A stretch of DNA of 23,977 nt from an uncultured bacterium. GTDB taxonomy: Bacteria > Bacillota > Clostridia > Lachnospirales > Lachnospiraceae. The DNA is taken from assembly GCA_905214875.1 (NCBI GenBank), contig CAJMNR010000049.1, positions 1-23,977 of the forward strand, read 5' to 3'. Numbering within the stretch: position 1 is the stretch's first letter; each line of letters opens with the position of its first letter. Both the position numbers and the translations under genes were made by a program. Shown piece by piece: positions 1 through 7,427 of this stretch. The notes beneath the pieces are model-generated. The model did no database searches. It was not told the origin of the DNA and saw only the letters and a list, made by a program, of their open reading frames with translations.

Positions 1-25
1 CGCAGCGGGAGTGATATCAATGTAG
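1..25 (+). CDS. C-terminal end of upstream gene, possibly fliQ (partial)
   Basis: An open frame enters the window and ends at a TAG at 23-25. The visible residues are AAGVISM. It lies 15 nt upstream of fliR. In the conserved export-gate order fliP-fliQ-fliR the gene before fliR is fliQ, so this is probably the FliQ C-terminus. Seven residues cannot prove it: the identification rests on context only. Confidence 0.4.
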
Positions 26-40
26 GGCATAGGAGATTAT

Positions 41-814
41 ATGGAAATTACAATAGAAAACATTGAATTCTATTTACTAATCTTAATAAGAATATCTGCT
101 TTTATCTATACTGCGCCTATCTTTAGCTTAAAGAGTATACCAGTCAAAGTAAAAGCAGCCCTTTCCGTATTTTTGACTATGGTTGTAGGTCCACTTATAA
201 CTTACGAACCGTTATCGTACACGACAGTTTATGGATTTGCAGGATTAGTATTGAAGGAATTTTTAGTAGGTTTACTTGTAGGGTACGTAGCTGCCATTTG
301 TACAAGCATCATAACATTTGCTGGCCAGATACTAGATCAGGAAATTGGATACTCAATGGCAAATATGTTTGACCCGATCAACATGCAGCAAGTTACAGTA
401 ACAAGTAATTTGCTACATTATTTAGTATTATTAGTATTATTGTGTACTAATATGCATTATTATTTGTTAAGAGCAATTATTTCAACATATACGCTTGTTC
501 CAATAGGGAAAGCGCAGTTTAGTATAAACATGTATAACATTATAGTGAAATTCATGACAGATATGTTTGTTATTGGATTTCGCATTGTTTTGCCGATATT
601 TGCATCAATTCTTATTGTAAATACGGTGTTAGCAATATTAGCAAAAGTAGCACCACAGATGAATATGTTTGTAATTGGTTTTCAATTAAAGATTATTGTG
701 GGGCTTCTAGTATTATTAGTAATTGTGTCAACACTTCCAACAATCGGAAACTTCATATTTGAAGAAATGAAAGATATGTTGGAATTGATTATAAAAAGCC
801 TAGCAGGTTCATAG
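41..814 (+). CDS. fliR: Flagellar export gate membrane protein FliR
   Basis: FliR is a core subunit of the FliP-FliQ-FliR gate of the flagellar type III export apparatus, in the membrane inside the MS ring. The 257-aa product has the usual family length (about 260) and is almost entirely hydrophobic. Membrane segments lie near residues 8-27, 38-52, 66-92, 124-145, 175-200 and 210-232. Conserved-looking blocks are the N-terminal RISAFIYTAPIFS, the central GQILDQEIGYSMANMFDP (about residues 95-112) and the PQMNMFVIGFQLKI block near 203-216. The start is ATG with AGGAGA at 31-36. Its TAG stop shares a G with the possible GTG start of flhB, which suggests translational coupling. The identification is firm from sequence and neighbours. 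Confidence 0.95.
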   Translation: MEITIENIEFYLLILIRISAFIYTAPIFSLKSIPVKVKAALSVFLTMVVGPLITYEPLSYTTVYGFAGLVLKEFLVGLLVGYVAAICTSIITFAGQILDQEIGYSMANMFDPINMQQVTVTSNLLHYLVLLVLLCTNMHYYLLRAIISTYTLVPIGKAQFSINMYNIIVKFMTDMFVIGFRIVLPIFASILIVNTVLAILAKVAPQMNMFVIGFQLKIIVGLLVLLVIVSTLPTIGNFIFEEMKDMLELIIKSLAGS

Positions 815-1938
815 TGGGAAGAAGAATGGATAAGAAGAAGACATATTATTTATCATATAACCTGCAATTCTTTGCAGGAGACTCAGGAGATAAGACCGAA
901 GAACCGACTGCGAAGAAATTAAATGAGGCCCGTGATGAGGGGCAGGTTGCTAAGAGTCAGGAGTTAAGCACCGGGATATCTCTTAGCGTATTATTCCTTT
1001 CTTTAAAATTATTAATCGGTTATTTAGGCAATGAATTTTTAGAAGTATTCCATAGATATTTGGGTCATTTAAGTGCATACGCAAGTGAGCCTATGGATTA
1101 TGGACAGGCACACACAATTGTTACTGAAGTTTTAAAGACAGTAATAATGATAGGGTTGCCATTGCTCTTGATTGCGATGATAACAGCATTTGTTAGTAAT
1201 CTGATTCAGATAAAATGGAAAGTGTCAACAAAACCATTGCAGCCAAAGTTTTCAAAGTTTAATCCAATTTCAGGCGTTAAGAAAATCGTCTCGAAAGAAA
1301 AGCTTGTGGAGCTGGTAAAAGCAATTGTAAAAATTGCATTGATCTTTTACCTTGTTTACAATGAATTGGCTGGGGATGTTGGATTCTTAAGTGAGTTGTA
1401 TACGATTTCGCTTGCTGAAGCAATTGTGTTAATAGGGAATATCGTTATTAACCTCGGACTGAAAGTAAGTTTGGTTTACATGGTAGTAGGTTTTGCTGAT
1501 TTATTCTATCAAAAGAAAAAATACAAGAAAGACCTTCGAATGACCAAACAGGAAGTTAAGGACGAATATAAAAACACGGAAGGTGATCCACAAATCAAGG
1601 GACGTATTAAGCAGAAGATGCGTGAAGTATCTCAACGCCGTATGATGAACCAGCTTCCAGAAGCTGATGTTGTTATTACCAACCCAACGCATCTTGCGGT
1701 AGCGTTAAAATACGATAAATTTTCATCTGGTGCGCCAGTCGTAATTGCGAAAGGTGCAGATCATCTTGCAGCACGTATAAAGGAAGTAGCAAAAGAAAAC
1801 AAGATTGAAATTGTTGAAAATAAGCCGCTTGCCCGTATGATTTATTTTAATGTGGATATCGGAAACGAAATCCCAGAGGAATTATATCAGATGGTGGCGG
1901 AAGTACTTGCTTACGTATATAAACTTAAGAATCAGTAA
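814..1938 (+). CDS. flhB: Flagellar export switch protein FlhB
   Basis: FlhB is the export-gate protein that switches substrate specificity from rod/hook to filament proteins by self-cleavage in its cytoplasmic domain. The sequence shows the cytosolic N-terminal motif DKTEEPTAKKLNEARDEGQV (residues 26-45), four membrane segments (about 54-73, 104-130, 166-184, 201-228) and the C-terminal autocleavage motif N290-PTH. The length of 374 aa is normal. The GTG at 814 overlaps the fliR stop (TAGTG). An in-frame ATG at 826, preceded by a purine-rich GGGAAGAAG, would remove four residues and is an equally plausible start. All catalytic features are intact. Confidence 0.95.
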   Translation: MGRRMDKKKTYYLSYNLQFFAGDSGDKTEEPTAKKLNEARDEGQVAKSQELSTGISLSVLFLSLKLLIGYLGNEFLEVFHRYLGHLSAYASEPMDYGQAHTIVTEVLKTVIMIGLPLLLIAMITAFVSNLIQIKWKVSTKPLQPKFSKFNPISGVKKIVSKEKLVELVKAIVKIALIFYLVYNELAGDVGFLSELYTISLAEAIVLIGNIVINLGLKVSLVYMVVGFADLFYQKKKYKKDLRMTKQEVKDEYKNTEGDPQIKGRIKQKMREVSQRRMMNQLPEADVVITNPTHLAVALKYDKFSSGAPVVIAKGADHLAARIKEVAKENKIEIVENKPLARMIYFNVDIGNEIPEELYQMVAEVLAYVYKLKNQ

Positions 1939-1949
1939 TAGGGAGTTAT

Positions 1950-1991
1950 ATGGACAACAAAAAGGAAACTAGAGGGAGGAATTGGAGATGA
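1950..1991 (+). CDS. Putative 13-codon leader ORF upstream of flhA
   Basis: Between flhB and flhA an ATG at 1950 follows GGGAG (1941-1945). It opens a frame of 13 codons (MDNKKETRGRNWR) ending at TGA 1989-1991. That stop overlaps the preferred flhA ATG as ATGA (1988-1991), a classic coupling arrangement. The flhA ribosome site GGGAGGA lies inside the mini-ORF. The peptide resembles nothing I recognise. It may be a translational-coupling element rather than a functional peptide, or chance. Confidence 0.35.
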   Translation: MDNKKETRGRNWR

Positions 1992-4021
1992 AGAAATCAG
2001 ATTTAGCGGTCGGTATATATATAATCGCAGCAATTATATTTTTAATTGTACCGATTCCTTCTTTGCTACTAGATGTATTGCTTGCAGTAAATATGTCTAT
2101 TGCGATGATTATTCTATTTAATGCGCTATTTTCTAAAGAAGTTTTAGATTTGGCATCATTTCCAACATTATTATTATTCACAACAGTATTTCGTATTGGG
2201 CTTAACGTTTCTTCAACAAGATTAATTCTTTCAGAAGGTGATCCAGGTAAAGTCGTTTCTACATTCGGTACTTTCGTTGGTGGTAATGATATCGTTATCG
2301 GTATTATCATCTTTTTCATATTAATCTTAGTTCAGTTTATCGTAATCAATAAAGGTTCCGAACGTGTATCTGAAGTAACTGCACGTTTCACCTTAGATGC
2401 GATGCCTGGTAAACAGATGGCAATCGATGCCGATTTAAATACGGGTGCGATCACTGATGAGCAGGCAAAAGAGAGAAGAGAAAAGTTACAACAAGAATCC
2501 AGTTTCTTCGGTGCCATGGATGGTGCTACGAAATACGTTAAAGGGGATGCGATTGCAGGCCTTATCATTACAGTTATCAACTTAGCCGGTGGACTTGTTA
2601 TGGGTATGATGCGTCAAGGTATGGATATTTCTTCCGCACTTGACAAATACGTAATCCTTACCATTGGTGATGGTTTGGTAAGCCAGATTCCATCTCTTTT
2701 AATTTCGTTATCAACTGGTATCATCGTTACCAAAGTTGGTAAAGAAGCCGATATCGGCGATGTTTTATTCAAACAGTTATTCTCAGATCCAAAAGTGCTT
2801 TACATGGTAGGTGCAGTTATGGCGTTCTTAGGATTGTCAACTCCACTTCCATGGTGGCTATTTATGGCAATTGGTGGTATGATTGCATATAAAGGGTATA
2901 CTTTGTCACAATCAAAAGGTATTGCGGAAATCGAGGAAGTTGTTGCCGAAGATGAAGCAAGTGCGGATGAAATCCGTCGACCTGAGAATGTTGTTTCTTT
3001 ATTACAAGTGGACCCTATCGAATTAGAATTTGGTTATGGTATCATTCCACTTGCCGATGTTAATCAAGGTGGCGATCTTCTTGACCGTATCGTAATGATT
3101 CGTCGTCAGGTTGCGTTAGAACTTGGTTGTGTCGTACCAATGGTACGTTTACGAGATAACATTCAGTTAAATCCTAATCAGTACATGATTAAGATAAAGG
3201 GCGTTCCTGTTAGTGAGGGTGAAATCTTATTTGACCATTACATGGCAATGAACCCAGGGTATGTGGAAGATGAAATCACAGGTATTCCAACATTTGAACC
3301 ATCCTTCCATTTACCGGCAATCTGGATTACAGAAAGTCAGAGAGAACGTGCAGAGTCTCTTGGCTATACCGTAGTAGATCCGCCATCCATTATTGCAACT
3401 CACTTAATGGAAATTATACGAAGAAATCTTGCAAATCTGTTAAGCAGACAAGATGTTCAAAACCTCATCAACAATGTTACAGAAGCAAATCAGACTCTCA
3501 TCTCAGAGCTTGTGCCTAAGTTATTAAATGTTGGTGAAATTCAAAAAGTACTACAGAATTTATTACGAGAAGGTATATCCATTCGTGATTTAATTACTAT
3601 ATTTGAAACGTTAGCGGATTATGCTCCAACAACGAGAGACACCGATGTGCTTACTGAGTACGTAAGACAAGAACTAAAAAGGGCAATCACAAAGAATTTC
3701 TTCCCAGAAGCAACTGGAAACAGTGTTGTTACACTTGACCCAGATGTGGAGAAGGACATTATGGCTAGCGTGAAGCAGACAGAGCAGGGCTCCTACTTAA
3801 CATTAGAACCTGATAAAGTTCAAGCTATCTTGAAATCTTTAAAACAAGAGACTAAGAAGTTAGAAGACCTAGGAAAAACTCCAATTGTTATAACTTCACC
3901 GATCGTTCGTATGTACTTTAAGAAATTAACGTTAGATTATTTTAGTGATTTAGTAGTTTTATCATATAATGAGATCGATTCATCGGTTGAATTACAATCA
4001 GTTGGGATGGTGACAATGTAA
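1988..4021 (+). CDS. flhA: Flagellar export protein FlhA
   Basis: FlhA is the large export-gate subunit. Its N-terminal membrane domain conducts protons and its cytoplasmic ring docks chaperone-substrate complexes. From ATG 1988 the product is 677 aa, near the family norm. About eight membrane segments lie in the first third. The conserved blocks RIGLNVSSTRLIL and GKQMAIDADLNTG are clear, followed by the soluble domain with VDPIELEFGYGIIPL and RDLITIFETLADY. The start is ATG 1988, not the upstream in-frame TTG 1982, because GGGAGGA (1974-1980) sits 7 nt before the ATG but only 1 nt before the TTG. The stop TAA overlaps the flhF ATG (TAATG). Confidence 0.95.
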   Translation: MKKSDLAVGIYIIAAIIFLIVPIPSLLLDVLLAVNMSIAMIILFNALFSKEVLDLASFPTLLLFTTVFRIGLNVSSTRLILSEGDPGKVVSTFGTFVGGNDIVIGIIIFFILILVQFIVINKGSERVSEVTARFTLDAMPGKQMAIDADLNTGAITDEQAKERREKLQQESSFFGAMDGATKYVKGDAIAGLIITVINLAGGLVMGMMRQGMDISSALDKYVILTIGDGLVSQIPSLLISLSTGIIVTKVGKEADIGDVLFKQLFSDPKVLYMVGAVMAFLGLSTPLPWWLFMAIGGMIAYKGYTLSQSKGIAEIEEVVAEDEASADEIRRPENVVSLLQVDPIELEFGYGIIPLADVNQGGDLLDRIVMIRRQVALELGCVVPMVRLRDNIQLNPNQYMIKIKGVPVSEGEILFDHYMAMNPGYVEDEITGIPTFEPSFHLPAIWITESQRERAESLGYTVVDPPSIIATHLMEIIRRNLANLLSRQDVQNLINNVTEANQTLISELVPKLLNVGEIQKVLQNLLREGISIRDLITIFETLADYAPTTRDTDVLTEYVRQELKRAITKNFFPEATGNSVVTLDPDVEKDIMASVKQTEQGSYLTLEPDKVQAILKSLKQETKKLEDLGKTPIVITSPIVRMYFKKLTLDYFSDLVVLSYNEIDSSVELQSVGMVTM

Positions 4022-5220
4022 TGATTATTAAGAAGTTCGAGGCAAGCTCTGAGACAGAAGCAATGCTTCTTGTTAAAGAAGAGCTTGGCAAAGATGCAAT
4101 CATTATGAATATTAAGACGATAAAGCCAAAAGGCGTTTATCGTCTCTTCAAAAAGTCAAGTGTAGAGGTTACAGCTGCACTTGACGATTCTGTTAAAGAA
4201 AAAGTCGTGGCTAAGCCAGACTTTACTTCAGGATTCAATCCGAGTTATGCTGAAGCACACAAACGTGGGGATATCTTACAAGATCTTACGTCTAATGATG
4301 TAGAAAAGCCAGCGGATGATCCTAGCGCAATCGAGGAGAAGCTTGATAAGCTACAATCATTATTAGTCCATCAGATGGAACAGAATGAGAAGCTTGTAAA
4401 AGAGACTCAGATTGAAAAAGACGTATTTGATATTCCATGTGTCAAATTAATCTTTGAACAGTTAATTGAAAATGATGTTACTAAGGAAAATGCAACAGAG
4501 ATCATTAAAGAAATCGAAAATCGTATCGAGAAAGATTCTTCTGTAGATAACGTACTGTCTCATGTTTACCAAAAAATCGTTTTAAAACTTGGACAGCCAA
4601 AATCCATTACATTAGATGAAAACGAAACGAAATATGTATTTTTCATCGGACCTACTGGTGTAGGAAAGACAACAACGATTGCTAAGATTGCTTCTAGCAT
4701 GAAGATTCAAAACAAAGCAAAAGTTGCATTAGTAACGTTAGATACGTATCGTATCGCTGCAGTAGAGCAGCTACGAACATATGCGAATATCTTAAACATT
4801 CCATTAAAGGTAGTGTATTCCAATGACGAGCTTCAAGGCATGAAAGAGGAATTCAAAGATTATGATGTCGTATTAGTTGATACAGCAGGCCGTTCTCATA
4901 AAAATGAGGATCAGGTTGCAGACATCAGAGACATGTTCGAAATCACAAGTGAAGACTTAAGAGAAATCTATCTGGTGTTAAGTGCGACTACAAAATATAA
5001 AGATTTACTACAGATTATTGAAACCTACAAAAAAATTGCAGATTTTAATTTAATATTTACCAAATTAGATGAAACTCTCGCATGGGGAAATATTTTAAAT
5101 ATCAGGATGTTGACACAGGCACCATTGTCATATACGACATGGGGACAAAACGTTCCTGATGATATAGGCAGAATTAATGCTCAAAAAATTGCGAAGCAGC
5201 TATTAGGGGGTAACGAGTAG
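4021..5220 (+). CDS. flhF: Flagellar SRP-like GTPase FlhF
   Basis: FlhF is an SRP-family GTPase that helps set where and how many flagella are built, and it works with FlhG. The 399-aa protein has an N-terminal B domain (about 1-130, with a coiled-coil-like stretch near 103-130), a helical N domain (about 135-195) and an NG GTPase domain. GTP motifs are GPTGVGKTT (G1, 210-218), DTYR (241-244), DTAGR (G3, 287-291) and TKLD (G4, 347-350), with the C-terminal block GQNVPDDIGRIN. The gene starts on the last base of the flhA stop. Its TAG overlaps the flhG GTG (TAGTG). Confidence 0.95.
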   Translation: MIIKKFEASSETEAMLLVKEELGKDAIIMNIKTIKPKGVYRLFKKSSVEVTAALDDSVKEKVVAKPDFTSGFNPSYAEAHKRGDILQDLTSNDVEKPADDPSAIEEKLDKLQSLLVHQMEQNEKLVKETQIEKDVFDIPCVKLIFEQLIENDVTKENATEIIKEIENRIEKDSSVDNVLSHVYQKIVLKLGQPKSITLDENETKYVFFIGPTGVGKTTTIAKIASSMKIQNKAKVALVTLDTYRIAAVEQLRTYANILNIPLKVVYSNDELQGMKEEFKDYDVVLVDTAGRSHKNEDQVADIRDMFEITSEDLREIYLVLSATTKYKDLLQIIETYKKIADFNLIFTKLDETLAWGNILNIRMLTQAPLSYTTWGQNVPDDIGRINAQKIAKQLLGGNE

Positions 5221-6119
5221 TGGATCAAGCAACAAATCTACGTAATATTATCAAACAACACGAAATTAGCATGGGAAAGTTAAATAGAAAACCAGAAAAG
5301 ACCGCAAAGATTATCACTGTAACAAGTGGAAAAGGTGGAGTTGGAAAATCTAATATCTCCATTAATCTTGCAATTCAGTTAAGTAAGCTTGGTAATCGCG
5401 TAATTGTGCTTGATGCTGATTTTGGCCTTGCAAATGTTGAAGTAATGTTAGGAATTCGACCGAAATATAGTTTAGCAGACTTAATGTTTCGCGGAAAAAG
5501 CCTCAAGGAAGTCATTACACCTGGACCAGAAGGAATCGGATTCATCTCAGGTGGCTCAGGAATTGAAGAATTAATCGATTTAGATGCATATCAGATTAAA
5601 AATATTTCTGAAAGGTTATTTGAATTAGACGAATTAGCCGATTATATTATTATAGACACTGGCGCAGGTATATCAGAAGGTCTTATGCAGTTTATCAGTG
5701 CGAGTGACCGTGTGCTTTTGGTAGCAACACCGGAGCCAACCTCTATTACAGATGCTTATGCTGTATTAAAATCGGTTAGTCGTAATTTTAGCGAAGCTAA
5801 GAATCCTACAAGAATTGATCTTGTAACAAACCGTGTAAGCAGTTTAGATGAGAGTAAAGTACTTTATTCTAAATTAAATGTGGTGGCAAGTAAGTTTTTA
5901 CGTGTAGATTTAAGGCTAGGTGGTTACGTGACTCAAGATACAAACATCTTAAAAGCCGTAATGACTCAGAAGCCTATTTCAATCGCATATCCACATTCAC
6001 CAGCGGCTATGTCAATTAAGCAGCTTGCGAAAAACATTCATGAAGGTTCTGAATTTAAAGAGGAAGAACATAATGGAGGAATCCGAAAGCTGTTTTCAAA
6101 TTTCTTAAATAGAAAATAA
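5220..6119 (+). CDS. flhG: MinD-like ATPase FlhG (YlxH/FleN), FlhF regulator
   Basis: FlhG is a MinD/ParA-type ATPase that controls flagellar number and stimulates the GTPase of FlhF. The deviant Walker A motif SGKGGVGKSN lies at residues 36-45, DADFGLANVEVML (Walker A'-like) at about 62-74, and IIIDTGAG (Walker B) near 140. The N-terminus MDQATNLR carries the DQAxxLR motif known to activate FlhF. The start is GTG at 5220, overlapping the flhF stop, with AGGGGGT upstream as ribosome site. The length of 299 aa is typical. B. subtilis ylxH lies at the same position, before cheB. Confidence 0.94.
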   Translation: MDQATNLRNIIKQHEISMGKLNRKPEKTAKIITVTSGKGGVGKSNISINLAIQLSKLGNRVIVLDADFGLANVEVMLGIRPKYSLADLMFRGKSLKEVITPGPEGIGFISGGSGIEELIDLDAYQIKNISERLFELDELADYIIIDTGAGISEGLMQFISASDRVLLVATPEPTSITDAYAVLKSVSRNFSEAKNPTRIDLVTNRVSSLDESKVLYSKLNVVASKFLRVDLRLGGYVTQDTNILKAVMTQKPISIAYPHSPAAMSIKQLAKNIHEGSEFKEEEHNGGIRKLFSNFLNRK

Positions 6120-6145
6120 TAAATCAATGTATTGGGGGCAAGTTT

Positions 6146-6841
6146 ATGTTAAAAAACATCATAACACTTGGAGATAAGATTACCATAATACAGCAGGGGA
6201 AAAGCAGCGATGATGAGATGGAGTATGAAAGCCACGTTCTTGAGTTAAAAGGGGAGGACGAGCTTCATATTGAACTTACAACGGAACTTTTAGAAGGGGT
6301 TCCCGTAAGAAATGAAGAGGTATATAAGTTATGCATTTATACAAATAGAGGAATCTATCTGTGTGATGGAAGATTGTCGGATACCTATGAAGAGGAAGAT
6401 AAGAAAATCGGAATCTTTCATTTATCAGACAGTCAGGAAAAGACGCAGAGAAGAGAATACTATAGGCTTGTTAAGACAATGGAGATCCGATATCGATTGT
6501 ATGAACAACAAGATCCTTTAGAAGAAAGCGAAACCACTCTTATATGGAATCGAGGGATTTTAACCGACATAAGCGGTGGCGGAGCAAGATTTTATTGCAA
6601 AGAAAAATTAGAAGTAGGATCAGAAATCTATCTGAAACTAAGGATTCGAACAGCAAAAGGAACACAGATCATGGAATTAGGAAGCAATGTAATACATGTT
6701 GCTCCTATGGAAAACAAAGTATCCCAATATGAGATACGAGTAGAATTCTCAAAGATTACAGTTGATCAAAGAGAAGACATCATTCGATATGTGTTTGAAG
6801 AAGAAAGAAAGCAGTTGAGACGAGAAAAAGGATTGATGTAA
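6146..6841 (+). CDS. PilZ-domain c-di-GMP effector (YcgR/YpfA-like flagellar brake)
   Basis: The 231-aa protein has an N-terminal beta-rich YcgR-type domain (about 1-95) and a C-terminal PilZ domain (about 98-225). Both c-di-GMP-binding signatures are present: RxxxR as R103-EYY-R107 inside QRREYYR, and DxSxxG as D141-ISGG-G146. Proteins of this architecture bind c-di-GMP and slow or stop flagellar rotation by contacting the motor, so a motility-brake role is inferred. It sits between flhG and cheB in the operon, with GGGGGC upstream of the ATG. Its stop TAA directly abuts the TTG start of cheB. Confidence 0.88.
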   Translation: MLKNIITLGDKITIIQQGKSSDDEMEYESHVLELKGEDELHIELTTELLEGVPVRNEEVYKLCIYTNRGIYLCDGRLSDTYEEEDKKIGIFHLSDSQEKTQRREYYRLVKTMEIRYRLYEQQDPLEESETTLIWNRGILTDISGGGARFYCKEKLEVGSEIYLKLRIRTAKGTQIMELGSNVIHVAPMENKVSQYEIRVEFSKITVDQREDIIRYVFEEERKQLRREKGLM

Positions 6842-7426
6842 TTGAAAGATAAGCTAGTTGTAATTGCTTGCTCCACAGGGGGGCCGAAAGCATTACAAAA
6901 AATCATCCCATTATTGCCAAAATGCATAGGTTGTCCAATCTTAATTGTGCAGCATATGCCGGCAGGGTTTACAAAATCCTTGGCAGAGCGCCTGAACTCA
7001 CTAAGTGAGGTCAACGTTCTTGAAGCAGATGAAAACCTGTCTTTGCAAGATGGAACAGCTTATTTAGCAAAGGGTGGTTTTCAAATGTTAATTGAGAAAG
7101 CACCACTTGGTAAACATTTGATTAAGCTAAATGATCGACCAGCCAAGAATGGTCTTCGTCCATGTGCAGACGAATTATTTAAGTCATTGGTCCAGACCGA
7201 TTACAAGAATATCGTAGTAGCGGTACTTACCGGTATGGGGGATGACAGTTTAGAAGGTATTAAGATTTTAAACGAATATAAAAATCTTTATATAATAACT
7301 CAAGACAAAGAAACATCAACAGTTTATGGAATGCCAAAAGCGATTTACGAAGCAGGATTTGCAGATGAAATTGCACCATTACATAAAATGGCTGAAGTTA
7401 TTACTAAAAATGTGGAGGTGCATTAA
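6842..7426 (+). CDS. cheB: Stand-alone CheB methylesterase domain (no receiver)
   Basis: CheB removes methyl groups from, and deamidates, chemoreceptors. The catalytic triad is recognisable: Ser11 in STGG, His38 in QHMPAGFT and Asp135 in LTGMGDDS (Ser replaces the usual Gly after the Asp). The protein is only 194 aa and begins at the catalytic domain. The N-terminal receiver domain found in canonical CheB (about 350 aa) is absent, and the preceding gene is a complete PilZ protein, so no receiver is encoded here. The start is TTG immediately after the pilZ stop, with AAAAAGGA upstream. Activity may be constitutive or controlled in trans. It is linked to cheA by a strong GGAGGTG ribosome site. 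Confidence 0.9.
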   Translation: MKDKLVVIACSTGGPKALQKIIPLLPKCIGCPILIVQHMPAGFTKSLAERLNSLSEVNVLEADENLSLQDGTAYLAKGGFQMLIEKAPLGKHLIKLNDRPAKNGLRPCADELFKSLVQTDYKNIVVAVLTGMGDDSLEGIKILNEYKNLYIITQDKETSTVYGMPKAIYEAGFADEIAPLHKMAEVITKNVEVH

Positions 7427-7427
7427 T

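Noticed and set aside
418..445. Short TTAGTATTA-type repeat in fliR
   Set aside because: Explained by Leu/Val-rich membrane helix coding in an AT-rich gene.
2410..2436. Sigma-28-like sequence: TAAA, 15 nt, GCCGATTT
   Set aside because: It encodes the strictly conserved FlhA block GKQMAIDADLN, so the bases are explained by protein conservation. The last two bases also differ from the sigma-28 -10 consensus.
7326..7427. 34 extra codons at the front of the cheA frame
   Set aside because: They overlap the cheB coding end in another frame and are unlike any CheA. ATG 7428 has a perfect ribosome site and starts the HPt domain.
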